A stretch of 64,000 bases of DNA from Clostridioides difficile (GTDB lineage Bacteria > Bacillota > Clostridia > Peptostreptococcales > Peptostreptococcaceae). The notes beneath the pieces were generated by a model. The model was not told the DNA's origin and ran no database searches. It worked only from the letters and a program-made list of their open reading frames with translations. The number at the start of each line of letters is the position of its first letter. Within the stretch, counting starts at the first letter, position 1. The stretch lies in assembly GCA_024919175.1 (NCBI GenBank), contig CP103804.1, forward strand, positions 620,001 through 684,000, read 5' to 3'. Positions 48,374 through 57,511 of the stretch are shown here, one piece after another. Position numbers and translations under genes: made by a program.

Positions 48374-49654
48374 GTGGGTTCTAAAAGAAAGTTTAAAAGA
48401 GACTATATAATACTAGAAGCTAAAGACATAAACTTTAGATACAAAGAACGAGTACTGCCAAAAGCTTTTGCAAAAGTCGAAGTAAATGATGAAAAATCAA
48501 TCATTGCATTATATGTAGAAAATCTAAAATATGTTAAAGATGGGTATAAAGCAGTAGCAATAAAAGGTGACCATGGATTAATAGACTTAGGAAATATAAT
48601 TTTAAATGAACAAGGAAGAGGTGAATTTGTTTTAGATTTAGAGGATTATGATGAAGAGATAAAAGGAATTGCTTTATTGTATGAAAGAAATATTCCTTTA
48701 GTTGGGTTTAAGGGAAATAAGATTGAAAATTATGAGGACATATTATTCCAAGATGTAGAAGATGAAGAATTATATGAAAGTGAAGAAGAGTATTTAGAAG
48801 AAGATATGGAGACTGAAAGTGAAGAATATAGAGAAGATGATGACAATGAAGAAAATAGTGACAGTGATGAAGAATATATTATAGAAGAATATGATGAAGA
48901 TGAATATGACGATTATTGGGAAGATGATGAAATTGAAGAGGGAGAATTAAAGGCAAGAACAGACATAGAAGATTCTAGTGATGGTGAAATTGAAGAATTT
49001 AATAACTATAAAGAAATTGAAAATTATAACAAGGCTAAAGAAAATGAGCGCTATGATGATATAGAATATGATGATGAATATGATGAGGATGAAGAAGACT
49101 TTGAAATAAGACGTGAAGAAAAGCTAGTTGCTTCTCCAAAAACTACTAAGTCAAAGAAAAATCAAAAAGAACAAAATAATGTTGAAAAAGTAAAAAGAGC
49201 CAATGGAATAAGTCAAGTAGATAGTGGAAATAAGCAAGCTGGAACATTACTTATGCCTAGACAAATAAAGAAAGGGTTAAAACTATTTAGAGAAGTCAAG
49301 CCTTTTACAGCAGACTATATAGATAATACAAGATGGTGGAAAATAGAGGTAAACCCTACAACATTGTGTGGATATTCAATGCCTTATTTAGGCTATTTAA
49401 ATGTATTGAATTATACAATGTATAGTGATGCAGTTTTACATTCATATAAATATAGACATTACTTATTTGGAGTGCAATATGATGAATACAATAAGAGAAA
49501 GCATTATATTTATGCTATTCCAGGAAATAGAAATGAACAACCAGACAATGGAAGCACAGGATTTTTAAGATATCAAGTTTGTGACCATAGAACTAATAGT
49601 TTAGGTTACTGGTTATGTTTTATTGATTCTAGACAGAGAAGTATAGTTAGATAA
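48374..49654 (+). CDS. Large acidic protein of unknown function
   Basis: A 426-residue protein that I do not recognise. Residues 1-120 form a basic-start, beta-rich domain (KRKFKRDYIILEAKDINFRYKERVLPKAFAKV in two parts). Residues 125-260 are a highly acidic, low-complexity linker rich in Glu, Asp and Tyr. Residues ~300-426 form an aromatic-rich domain (TRWWKIEVNP, MPYLGYLNVLNY, YRHYLFGVQYDEY, GYWLCFIDSRQRS). No signal peptide is seen. GTG 48374 follows AAGGGGGG. It stands alone behind ksgA, where Bacillus has yabG. A spore or envelope role is only a guess. Confidence 0.75.
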   Translation: MGSKRKFKRDYIILEAKDINFRYKERVLPKAFAKVEVNDEKSIIALYVENLKYVKDGYKAVAIKGDHGLIDLGNIILNEQGRGEFVLDLEDYDEEIKGIALLYERNIPLVGFKGNKIENYEDILFQDVEDEELYESEEEYLEEDMETESEEYREDDDNEENSDSDEEYIIEEYDEDEYDDYWEDDEIEEGELKARTDIEDSSDGEIEEFNNYKEIENYNKAKENERYDDIEYDDEYDEDEEDFEIRREEKLVASPKTTKSKKNQKEQNNVEKVKRANGISQVDSGNKQAGTLLMPRQIKKGLKLFREVKPFTADYIDNTRWWKIEVNPTTLCGYSMPYLGYLNVLNYTMYSDAVLHSYKYRHYLFGVQYDEYNKRKHYIYAIPGNRNEQPDNGSTGFLRYQVCDHRTNSLGYWLCFIDSRQRSIVR

Positions 49655-49661
49655 AACAATA

Positions 49662-49704
49662 AAAATGAAGGAATTTAACTTTAACTTTCATTTTAGTAAA
49701 AAAA
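49662..49704 (+). terminator. Possible terminator after the acidic protein gene
   Basis: AAAATGAAG and CTTTCATTTT (49685-49694) can pair with one bulge, but the following T run is poor. Confidence 0.35.
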
Positions 49705-49803
49705 ATTAATGAAAGTTATATAAAAGTTTAAAAACTATTGATAATATTTAAATATTACACTACAATATATGTTGAAATACCTATTATATTATGGAGGAAA
49801 ATT

Positions 49804-50919
49804 ATGATAAACGAGCAAAGAATTTTAAATGAGTTCCTTGAATTAATACAGATAGACAGTTTATCTTTAAAAGAAGGGAATGTAGCTAAAGTATTAGTTG
49901 AAAAGTTAGAAGAAATAGGTTGTTCAGTTGTAGTAGATAATGCTGGTGAAAAAGCAAATGGAGAAACAGGCAATATAATAGCTACTTTAAAAGGAAATAA
50001 AGAAGGAAAGAAAATATTATTTAGTTCACATATGGATACAGTAACTCCAGGAATAGGGGTAAAACCTATAGTGGATGAAGTAAATGGAATAATAAAAAGT
50101 GATGGTACTACAATATTAGGTTCTGATGATAAAGCAGGTATAGCAGCTATATTAGAGGGATTAAGACAAGTAAAAGAAAATAATATAGAACATACTGATA
50201 TTCAAGTTATATTCTCTATATGTGAAGAATGTGGATTAGTTGGAGCTAAAAATTTAGACTATGCAAAAATAGATTCTAAATATGCATTTGTGTTAGATAG
50301 TGGAGGTTCTCCAGGAGAGATAATAGTAAAAGCTCCTGCACAAGATGTTATAAATGTTAAGATATTAGGAAAGACAGCTCATGCAGGTCTTGAGCCTGAA
50401 GCTGGTATAAGTGCTATAATGGTAGCTGCTAGAGCAATAGATAATATGAATTTACTTAGAATAGATGAAGAAACAACTGCTAACATAGGAATTATAAATG
50501 GTGGAACAGCTACAAATATAGTAACAGGAGAAGTTAACATAGTTGCAGAAGCTAGAAGTCTAAAAGAAGATAAATTAGATGTTCAGACTAAACATATGGT
50601 AGAAACTTTTGAAAAAGCTGCTAAGGATTTTGGAGCTAAAATTGAAATAGATGTAAATAGAGCATATACTCCAATAGATGTTAATGAAGATTCAGAAATA
50701 ATACAACTTGCAAAAAAAGCATTTTCAAATTTAGGAATAGAAGGTCATACTGAATCTACTGGAGGAGGTAGCGATACTAATATATTAAGTAAAAATGGTA
50801 TTGAAGCTATAACTCTAGGAATAGGTATGAAAAATGCTCATACATTAGATGAACATATAGCTATAAAAGATTTATATGATTCTGCTAGAATGGTAATAGA
50901 GATAATAAAAGAAGCATAA
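49804..50919 (+). CDS. M20-family metallopeptidase, peptidase T-like
   Basis: A cytosolic zinc dipeptidase or tripeptidase-type enzyme of 371 residues. Motifs include ILFSSHMDTVTPG near residue 75 (metal ligands H and D), ILGSDDKAGIAAILEGL near 105 with the bridging Asp, and SICEECGLVGAKNLD near 140 with the catalytic Glu. A dimerisation domain starts at about residue 180 (AHAGLEPEAGISAIMVAARAI). ATG 49804 is chosen because GGAGG lies seven bases upstream and the protein then starts like its family. An in-frame start at 49738 would add 22 residues. Confidence 0.9.
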   Translation: MINEQRILNEFLELIQIDSLSLKEGNVAKVLVEKLEEIGCSVVVDNAGEKANGETGNIIATLKGNKEGKKILFSSHMDTVTPGIGVKPIVDEVNGIIKSDGTTILGSDDKAGIAAILEGLRQVKENNIEHTDIQVIFSICEECGLVGAKNLDYAKIDSKYAFVLDSGGSPGEIIVKAPAQDVINVKILGKTAHAGLEPEAGISAIMVAARAIDNMNLLRIDEETTANIGIINGGTATNIVTGEVNIVAEARSLKEDKLDVQTKHMVETFEKAAKDFGAKIEIDVNRAYTPIDVNEDSEIIQLAKKAFSNLGIEGHTESTGGGSDTNILSKNGIEAITLGIGMKNAHTLDEHIAIKDLYDSARMVIEIIKEA

Positions 50920-50947
50920 ATTTAAATAATAGTGTATAATATATATA

Positions 50948-50975
50948 TCGCCTAGCTCAAGCTAGGTGATTTTTC
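50948..50975 (+). terminator. Terminator after the M20 peptidase gene
   Basis: TCGCCTAGC (50948-50956) pairs with GCTAGGTGA (50961-50969) with one G-U, then T residues. Confidence 0.8.
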
Positions 50976-51104
50976 ATTTTATAGAAGATTGATAATCTCT
51001 ATTGAAAGTAAAAGATATACATTTGAATATAATAATAAATTTAATTTATGTTTAAATACATGTTTTTAATAATATTTAGATTTGATTTATTAGGAGGAAT
51101 AGCA

Positions 51105-52001
51105 ATGGAAACAAGGTACGAGGAAGCAAATAAAATAACAATACAATCAATAATTTGGAATATAGTCTTAACGATAATTAAGGTGATAGCTGGTATTATT
51201 GGTAATTCTAGTGCTATGATTGCAGATGGATTACATTCAGCCTCAGATATCATAAGTTCTGTAGGTGTACTGATAGGTAATTATGTATCTTCTAGACCAG
51301 GAGATAAGGAACATAATTATGGTCACGAAAAGGCGGAGACATTGGTATCATTCGTATTATCAATATTACTTATATTTGTTTCTATAACAATAGGTATAGG
51401 TGCTATTAAATCTCTATTTAACTTAGATGCATTGAGTGTTCCATCAATACTGCCATTAATAGTATCAGTCATTTCAATTCTTATAAAAGAGTATCAATAT
51501 AGAATAACAATAAAAGTTGCTAAAAAGATAAATTCACCAGCGTTAAAAGCAGATGCTTGGCATCATAGGTCAGATGCTCTATCTTCAGTGGCTGCATTTA
51601 TAGGTATAGGAGGTTCTATTTTAGGATTTAAACCATTAGACCCAATTGCATCAGTTGTAGTGGCAATATTTGTAGCTAAGGTAGGAATCGATATACTTAT
51701 AAGTTCTGTAAATGAATTAATGGATGTTTCAGTTGATGAAGAAGAAAGACGAGAATTAAAGTTTATTGTAGCAGATACAGAGGGTGTTAAAAATCTAGGA
51801 GATATAAAGACTAGAAAGCATGGAGCTATGGCATATGTGGACTTGACTATATGTGTTGATGAAACTCTGACAGTAAAACAGGGTCACGATATTGCTACTA
51901 AGTTGGAAAAACATATAATAAAACATATGGAATTTGTAAAAGGGATAACAGTTCATGTTGAACCATGCACTAATTGCCAAGGAAATAAGTGTATAAAATA
52001 A
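51105..52001 (+). CDS. Cation diffusion facilitator family transporter
   Basis: A 298-residue efflux protein for divalent metals such as Zn, Mn, Co or Fe. Six membrane helices are expected. The two metal-site signatures are visible: AMIADGLHSASDIISSVG near residue 40 (helix 2) and LKADAWHHRSDALSSVAA near residue 150 (helix 5). A cytosolic domain occupies about residues 210-298 and ends in CTNCQGNKC, an extra cysteine-rich tail. ATG 51105 follows AGGAGG. An earlier ATG at 51048 is in frame but has no ribosome site. Confidence 0.92.
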   Translation: METRYEEANKITIQSIIWNIVLTIIKVIAGIIGNSSAMIADGLHSASDIISSVGVLIGNYVSSRPGDKEHNYGHEKAETLVSFVLSILLIFVSITIGIGAIKSLFNLDALSVPSILPLIVSVISILIKEYQYRITIKVAKKINSPALKADAWHHRSDALSSVAAFIGIGGSILGFKPLDPIASVVVAIFVAKVGIDILISSVNELMDVSVDEEERRELKFIVADTEGVKNLGDIKTRKHGAMAYVDLTICVDETLTVKQGHDIATKLEKHIIKHMEFVKGITVHVEPCTNCQGNKCIK

Positions 52002-52070
52002 TTATAGCTTAAAAAAAAGTGTAAAAAGTTATATAATTGTTTTATGACTATAAACTCTAGGGGTGGTTAA

Positions 52071-52865
52071 ATGAGTAAGAAAAGAAAACTAAAGAAAAAA
52101 GCTGCAATATTAATAGGAGTAGTTGTTTTCTTTATAATATACTTTATATCCTTTAAAATAGGTCTAAACATGGAAAAGGATAAGAGTGAGGTTCCAAAAA
52201 AAGTAGAAACAGAGGCAGAAGATAATAGGTCTTTAATGACTCAAATAAAAGAGAAAAAGAAAATTTATCTATCAGATAAAAATGTAGAAAATATAAAAAT
52301 CGAAGAAGATATGTGGAACGAAATAAAGTTCTTTTTCTCAGAGTTTAAGAAAGTGAGAAATACTACTTCTTATGAAGCAATTTATGAAGGGTATTCTGAT
52401 GATGGAATTAAATTTTCTACAGACCTTAATTTTTTTAGAGTCTATACTGTGAATAAAGAGGAATATTATAAGGTTCCAATTGATTCCAAGAATTCTTTTA
52501 AGAAGCTTTTAGATGAGAGCATATATACTTCATTTGACCTTTTAAGTCACTATAAAGACTGGAAAGAGGTCACTATAACTTATGGAAAAGAAACTAAGAA
52601 AGTTCATAAATGGAAGTTTGATGATTTAGCACATAAGATGATTTCAAAAAGAGTTGTAGGAAAGGTTCAGCCAGAAAAAAGTAAGGAAAGAAGTGATTAT
52701 AATTTCAGTATAAATATAAAAGGTGAAAATTTTGCTGTTAAAGTGGATACAATGGGCAAGGATTATGTAAAAGTTACCTCTAAGAAAACTGTCTCTTACT
52801 ATGAGGTTCATACAAGTTTATTTGATTATCTTAAAAATGAAATATTTGAAATTGGAAAGAAATAA
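52071..52865 (+). CDS. Membrane-anchored protein of unknown function
   Basis: I do not recognise this 264-residue protein. A lysine-rich start (KKRKLKKKAAI) leads into one membrane helix at about residues 12-30. The rest is a charged, probably extracytoplasmic domain of alpha/beta type, with no Cys pairs or known enzyme motif. Repeats of IKEKKKIYLSDKNVENIKIEEDMW type suggest a stable folded unit. An AGGGGTGG site precedes the ATG. It is monocistronic and converges on murC. Confidence 0.65.
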   Translation: MSKKRKLKKKAAILIGVVVFFIIYFISFKIGLNMEKDKSEVPKKVETEAEDNRSLMTQIKEKKKIYLSDKNVENIKIEEDMWNEIKFFFSEFKKVRNTTSYEAIYEGYSDDGIKFSTDLNFFRVYTVNKEEYYKVPIDSKNSFKKLLDESIYTSFDLLSHYKDWKEVTITYGKETKKVHKWKFDDLAHKMISKRVVGKVQPEKSKERSDYNFSINIKGENFAVKVDTMGKDYVKVTSKKTVSYYEVHTSLFDYLKNEIFEIGKK

Positions 52866-52875
52866 AATATTAAGA

Positions 52876-52910
52876 AGGCTATCAAGTGATTATATCATTT
52901 GATAGCCTAA
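52876..52910. terminator. Shared hairpin between convergent genes
   Basis: AGGCTATCAAGTGA pairs with TCATTTGATAGCCT (52876-52908, one G-U pair). The T run is weak on the + strand; it probably serves both the unknown gene and murC. Confidence 0.65.
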
Positions 52911-52942
52911 GTTAATTTTTATATGCTATTTTTAGTTATATA

Positions 52943-54295
52943 TTATTTTTCAACTAGTAGGTCTGCAACCTTATATATTGGACCAGCACCAGCAGTTATT
53001 ACTAAATCATTGTCATTAACATTTTCACGTAAATATTTTACGATATCTTCAAATTCTTTTATGTAGATAGCATCTACATTGTTTTGGTATAATTTTTCAA
53101 CTAAGTCTTTAGAATGTATGTCTCCTGGGTCAACCTCTCTTGCAGCATATATATCTGTTATGATAACTTTATCAGCAGCATAGAAAGCTTCTGAAAACTC
53201 CCCTAAAAGAGATTTTGTTCTAGTGTAAGTATGTGGTTGGAATATGCACCATAAAGTTGATTTTTTTAACTTTTTAGCAGCAGCTAAAGTAGCCTTTAAT
53301 TCAGTTGGATGATGTGCATAATCATCTATTACTAAGGCATTTTTGTAGTATCCTTTAGATTCAAATCGTCTTCCTACACCTTTATATATTTTTATATTTT
53401 TTCTTATAACCTCTAAATCAATACCAGAAACAAGAGCTGCCATTATAGCAGAAGAAGCATTGTATATATTATGAAGACCATATACAGAAAGCTCAAATTC
53501 TCCCAAATCTTTTCCTTGATACTCTATTTTAAATATTCCATGACCGCTATTATCAAAATGTATGTCTTTTATTACAGCATCATTGTCAGAATCTCTACCA
53601 TATTTTATAATAGTAGCTTTGACATCGTATAATATGTCATCAACATTTTCATCATCGCCATTTATTATGAAATATCCATCTGGAGGTAAAAGTTTACCAA
53701 ATTTGTTAAAAGAAGCTTTGATTTCGTCTATACCTGAGAAATAATCAAGATGGTCTTCCTCAACATTTAAAACTATAGATATCTTAGGATTAAAATTAAG
53801 GAAACTATCCACATATTCACATGCTTCAGTTATAAAGTGGTTAGAATTACCTATCTTAACATTACCACCTATCATACTTAAGTTACCGCCAACCAGTATT
53901 GTTGGGTCTAAGTCTGCATATTCAAAAATCGTAGACAACATAGATGTCGTAGAAGTCTTTCCATGTGTACCAGAAACTGCTATAGAGTTTTTATATTCTC
54001 TCATAATCTGGCCTAAAAAAGTAGCTCTGTTCATTATTAATTTATTTTTTTCTCGAGCAGCTATAAGTTCTTCATTATCTGGGTGAACTGCTGCAGTATA
54101 AACAACCATATTTACATCATCTGATATATTTTCTTTTTTTTGACCGATATAGATGTTTGCCCCTTGATCCCTAAGTTTGTCTAATAGGTATGATTCGTTT
54201 GAATCCGAACCTGAAACCTGATAACCCTTATTGATACATATTTCAGCTAATGCACTCATGCTGATACCGCCAATTCCTATAAAGTGTATATTCAT
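52943..54295 (-). CDS. murC: UDP-N-acetylmuramate-L-alanine ligase
   Basis: MurC adds L-alanine to UDP-N-acetylmuramate, the first step of the peptide stem of peptidoglycan. The 450-residue protein has IHFIGIGGISMSALAEI at the N-terminus and the ATP loop VSGTHGKTSTTSMLS near residue 108. EACEYVDSFLNFNPKISIVLNVEEDHLDYF in two parts is near 165-195, and DDYAHHPTELKATL near 317. It is on the minus strand and faces purR across a promoter region with an inverted repeat. Confidence 0.95.
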   Translation of the reverse strand: MNIHFIGIGGISMSALAEICINKGYQVSGSDSNESYLLDKLRDQGANIYIGQKKENISDDVNMVVYTAAVHPDNEELIAAREKNKLIMNRATFLGQIMREYKNSIAVSGTHGKTSTTSMLSTIFEYADLDPTILVGGNLSMIGGNVKIGNSNHFITEACEYVDSFLNFNPKISIVLNVEEDHLDYFSGIDEIKASFNKFGKLLPPDGYFIINGDDENVDDILYDVKATIIKYGRDSDNDAVIKDIHFDNSGHGIFKIEYQGKDLGEFELSVYGLHNIYNASSAIMAALVSGIDLEVIRKNIKIYKGVGRRFESKGYYKNALVIDDYAHHPTELKATLAAAKKLKKSTLWCIFQPHTYTRTKSLLGEFSEAFYAADKVIITDIYAAREVDPGDIHSKDLVEKLYQNNVDAIYIKEFEDIVKYLRENVNDNDLVITAGAGPIYKVADLLVEK

Positions 54296-54343
54296 AATAA
54301 AACCACCTTTCTTTTTAATTAAGTCCTACAATATGAACTATTT

Positions 54344-54450
54344 TTGTGGTATAATAATATAATGTTCAATATTTTATAATTAATATGCATATAATATTAT
54401 ATGTATTTTATTTTTGAATATAATAAAACATAAGTAATATTATACCACAA
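54344..54450. promoter_or_regulatory. Face-to-face extended -10 promoters with inverted repeat between murC and purR
   Basis: TTGTGGTATAATA (54344-54356) and its exact complement TATTATACCACAA (54438-54450) flank an ~80-bp core. Each arm holds an extended -10 (TGGTATAAT): the left arm reads toward purR, the right arm toward murC, so the two promoters point at each other and overlap. No good -35 is visible for either. Confidence 0.55.
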
Positions 54451-54513
54451 TACGAATTGTTATGCATTAGTTAGTTTAACGTTATATAAAGGTACTTGTA
54501 GGAGGAAATAGTA

Positions 54514-55392
54514 ATGAAATTTAAAAGAACAGAGAGAATTGGAGCAATAGTTAAAATACTATCTGATAATCCAAATAAAATATATACATTAAGTTATTTT
54601 ACAAATCAATTTAATGCAGCAAAATCAACAATAAGTGAAGATTTATTAGTTGTAAAAAATGTATTTGAAAAACTACATTTAGGGAAAGTTATAACTATCT
54701 CAGGTGCAGCAGGAGGAGTAAAGTATATACCTAAAACTTCTATAGCAGAAAATGCAGAGTTTTTAATGGAATTATGTGAGAAAATATGTGACACATCTAG
54801 AATACTATCTGGCGGTTTTTTATACTTAATTGATTTAATTTATGACCCTACAATAGCTGCTAAGATAGGAAAAATATTTGCTTCAAACATTGAATATGTA
54901 GATGCAGATTATGTTGTAACAATGGAAACAAAAGGTATACCTATGGCACTTATGACTGCAAAGGCTATGAATTTACCTTTAGTTATAATAAGAAAAGATA
55001 TAAAAGTGTCAGAAGGTCCTACCCTTAGTATGACATATGTAAGTGGAAATAATTCGAAGGTTGAGAGTATGAGTTTACCAAGAAAAGCTCTTAAACCAGA
55101 TAGTAAAGTTATAATTATAGATGATTTCATGAGGGGCGGAGGTACTATAAGAGGAATGGTAGACCTTATGAATGAATTTGGAGCAGAGGTTATAGGTACT
55201 GGAGTGTTTATATCTACAACAAATCCTTCAGAAAAAATGGTAAAAGATTATATATCACTAATTCAGTTAGATGTTAATGGAGATAAAATAATAGTAGAAC
55301 CGAACTTAAAAACTTTTAAAGATGAATATAGAAATGAAGATTTAGATGGAGAAAATGATTCAGAATTTGAATTTGAAATAGATGAAGATTAA
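54514..55392 (+). CDS. purR: Pur operon repressor PurR
   Basis: PurR represses purine genes and is released by PRPP. The 292-residue protein has an N-terminal winged helix-turn-helix (RTERIGAIVKILSDNPNKIYTLSYFTNQFNAAKSTISEDL across residues 4-45). A phosphoribosyltransferase-like domain follows with the PRPP loop VIIIDDFMRGGGTIRGM near residue 195. The C-terminus carries an acidic tail (ENDSEFEFEIDED). AGGAGG precedes the ATG. It begins the purR-spoVG-glmU-prs series conserved in Firmicutes. The yabJ gene found in Bacillus is missing. Confidence 0.93.
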   Translation: MKFKRTERIGAIVKILSDNPNKIYTLSYFTNQFNAAKSTISEDLLVVKNVFEKLHLGKVITISGAAGGVKYIPKTSIAENAEFLMELCEKICDTSRILSGGFLYLIDLIYDPTIAAKIGKIFASNIEYVDADYVVTMETKGIPMALMTAKAMNLPLVIIRKDIKVSEGPTLSMTYVSGNNSKVESMSLPRKALKPDSKVIIIDDFMRGGGTIRGMVDLMNEFGAEVIGTGVFISTTNPSEKMVKDYISLIQLDVNGDKIIVEPNLKTFKDEYRNEDLDGENDSEFEFEIDED

Positions 55393-55430
55393 TAAAAAAA
55401 ATATTTAGAAAAATATGTAAAAATAAAAAG

Positions 55431-55456
55431 AGGATATCCCTAGTTGTCCATAGAAT
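55431..55456 (+). promoter_or_regulatory. Candidate sigma-H promoter for spoVG
   Basis: AGGATAT at 55431-55437 and GAAT at 55453-55456 are separated by 15 bases, close to the sigma-H pattern (AGGANNT and GAAT, about 14 apart). spoVG is a classic sigma-H target. Confidence 0.65.
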
Positions 55457-55547
55457 TACTTAAAAAACAGTTTATATTAATTTATTCCAACAATAATAAT
55501 TTTAATATAAATTAATTTCTGTCAAAATCAAAGGGGGATATATTGGT

Positions 55548-55826
55548 ATGAAGATAACTGACGTAAGAGTAAGAAAATTAACAGAAGAAGGCAAGATGAA
55601 ATGTATAGTTTCAATAACTTTTGATAATTTGTTTGTAGTACATGATATAAAAGTTATAGAAGGCCACAATGGGTTATTTATAGCAATGCCTAGCAGAAAA
55701 GTAGGCGAAGGAAATTTCAGAGACATAGCTCATCCAATAAATGCAGAAATGAGACAGGTTTTAGAAGATGCAGTTTTACAAGCGTATCATGAAGCATTAG
55801 TTCAATGGGAAGTAGCTGCTGAATAA
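55548..55826 (+). CDS. spoVG: SpoVG regulator
   Basis: SpoVG is a small nucleic-acid-binding protein that affects sporulation, septum formation and virulence-related genes. The 92-residue sequence MKITDVRVRKLTEEGKMK at the start, FDNLFVVHDIKVIEGHNG in the middle and FIAMPSRKVGEGNFRDIAHP near residue 45 is nearly the family consensus. GGGGGA lies 10 bases before the ATG. A short terminator follows. Confidence 0.97.
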   Translation: MKITDVRVRKLTEEGKMKCIVSITFDNLFVVHDIKVIEGHNGLFIAMPSRKVGEGNFRDIAHPINAEMRQVLEDAVLQAYHEALVQWEVAAE

Positions 55827-55846
55827 CAATAAATATAAAAATGGAG

Positions 55847-55874
55847 AGAGCCCGAATATTTAGGCTCTTTTTAA
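55847..55874 (+). terminator. Terminator after spoVG
   Basis: AGAGCC (55847-55852) pairs with GGCTCT (55863-55868) and is followed by T residues. The stem is short. Confidence 0.65.
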
Positions 55875-56037
55875 ATGTAGAATTTGCATTAAAATATGTA
55901 CTTTTTAGTAAAAAAGTGCTATATTATTAGTGATAATGTATATGTTGTATACAAATTGTTAAATAAATGTATTATAATGTATATTGATTGAGATAATAAT
56001 ACGAATAAAATTAAATTAGATTGAATGGAGTGTATCA

Positions 56038-57417
56038 ATGAACTTTAAAGCTATAATCCTTGCCGCTGGTAAAGGAACAAGAATGAAGTCTAAATACCCA
56101 AAAGTTATACATAAAGTATGCGGAAAAGAAATGGTCAACCATATTATAGATGTTTCAAAAAAATCAGGTGTAAAAGATACTGTTGTAATTTTGGGGCATG
56201 AAGCGGATGTAGTAAAAGAAAAACTTGCAGAAGAAACTATGATAGCTATGCAAACAGAACAGCTTGGAACAGGACATGCTGTAAAAATGGCTAAAGAATA
56301 TATAAATGATGAAGATATAATAGTTGTACTTTGTGGAGACACTCCACTTATAAAGGAAGAAACATTAAAAAAATTATTTGATTTCCATATAGAAAATAAA
56401 TATCATGCCACAGTTCTTACAACAAAAGTCGGAAATCCAACAGGTTATGGTAGAATAATAAGGGATAAGAGGGGTGACCTTCTTAAAATAGTGGAGCAAA
56501 AAGATGCAAATTCAGAAGAAAAAATGATAAGTGAGATAAATTCTGGGATATATTGTTTTAATGGAAAGAGCCTTAGAGAAGCATTAGATTTGTTAAATAA
56601 TAACAATGCACAAGGTGAATATTATTTAACTGATACTGCTAAAATAATGAGAGACAAAGGCTTAAAAGTTGGAGCATTTGCAGGTTCAACTATTGAAGAA
56701 CTTATGGGTGTTAACTCAAGAGTGGAATTATCAAAGGCAGAAGAAATTATGAGAAGAAGAATAAATGAATCTCATATGGTAAATGGAGTGACTATAATAG
56801 ACACTAACTCTACCTATATAGAATCTGATGTTGAGATAGGTACTGATACTATAATATATCCAGGTGTTATGTTACAAGGGAAAACAAAGATAGGTTCAGA
56901 TTGTATAATTGGGATGAACTCATCTATAACAAACTCAGAAATAGGAAATGGAACAGAAATAAAAAATTCAACTGTACTTGATAGTAAAGTTGGAGATAAT
57001 ACTACTGTTGGACCATATGCATATCTAAGACCAAAAACTAACTTAGGAAACAATGTAAAAATAGGTGATTTTGTAGAGGTAAAAAATGCTGTTATAGAAG
57101 ATGGCTCAAAAGCATCTCATCTTTCTTATATAGGAGATGCACATGTTGGTAAAAATGTAAATATTGGATGTGGAGTAGTATTTGTAAACTATGATGGAAA
57201 AAACAAATTTAAGTCAATAGTAAAAGACGATGCATTTATAGGTTCAAATTCTAATTTGGTTGCACCAGTAGTTGTAGAAGAAAAAGGATATATAGCTACA
57301 GGTTCAACAATAACACATGATGTCCCAGATGGAGCTTTAGCAATAGCAAGACAAAGACAAGTTGTTAAAGAAGGGTGGGTAGAGAAGAAGAATCAAAAAG
57401 ATAACCAAGGTAAGTAG
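56038..57417 (+). CDS. glmU: Bifunctional N-acetylglucosamine-1-phosphate uridyltransferase / glucosamine-1-phosphate acetyltransferase
   Basis: GlmU makes UDP-GlcNAc for cell-wall precursors. The 459-residue protein has the uridyltransferase motif ILAAGKGTRMKSKYPKV at residues 6-22, TEQLGTGHAVKMA near 77 and VLCGDTPLIK near 100. A left-handed beta-helix acetyltransferase of hexapeptide repeats occupies about residues 255-445 (GPYAYLRPKTNLG, AHVGKNVNIGCGVVFVNYDG). GGAGTG precedes the start. It is followed by prs after 94 nt, as in Bacillus. Confidence 0.97.
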   Translation: MNFKAIILAAGKGTRMKSKYPKVIHKVCGKEMVNHIIDVSKKSGVKDTVVILGHEADVVKEKLAEETMIAMQTEQLGTGHAVKMAKEYINDEDIIVVLCGDTPLIKEETLKKLFDFHIENKYHATVLTTKVGNPTGYGRIIRDKRGDLLKIVEQKDANSEEKMISEINSGIYCFNGKSLREALDLLNNNNAQGEYYLTDTAKIMRDKGLKVGAFAGSTIEELMGVNSRVELSKAEEIMRRRINESHMVNGVTIIDTNSTYIESDVEIGTDTIIYPGVMLQGKTKIGSDCIIGMNSSITNSEIGNGTEIKNSTVLDSKVGDNTTVGPYAYLRPKTNLGNNVKIGDFVEVKNAVIEDGSKASHLSYIGDAHVGKNVNIGCGVVFVNYDGKNKFKSIVKDDAFIGSNSNLVAPVVVEEKGYIATGSTITHDVPDGALAIARQRQVVKEGWVEKKNQKDNQGK

Positions 57418-57511
57418 TTATTTAGTTTATTATTTTGGCTAATAAAATTAGCTCGAAATTATTATAAATTATATTCATTAGGATTTTAAAATTTTCAGGA
57501 GGGTTACATAA

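Noticed and set aside
54430..54513. PurBox pair before purR
   Set aside because: Only a loose CGAA core is present, and no inverted partner at the usual distance was found.
55471..55516. 10-bp inverted repeat ATTAATTTAT/ATAAATTAAT in the spoVG leader
   Set aside because: Composition is almost only A and T, so a chance match is likely.
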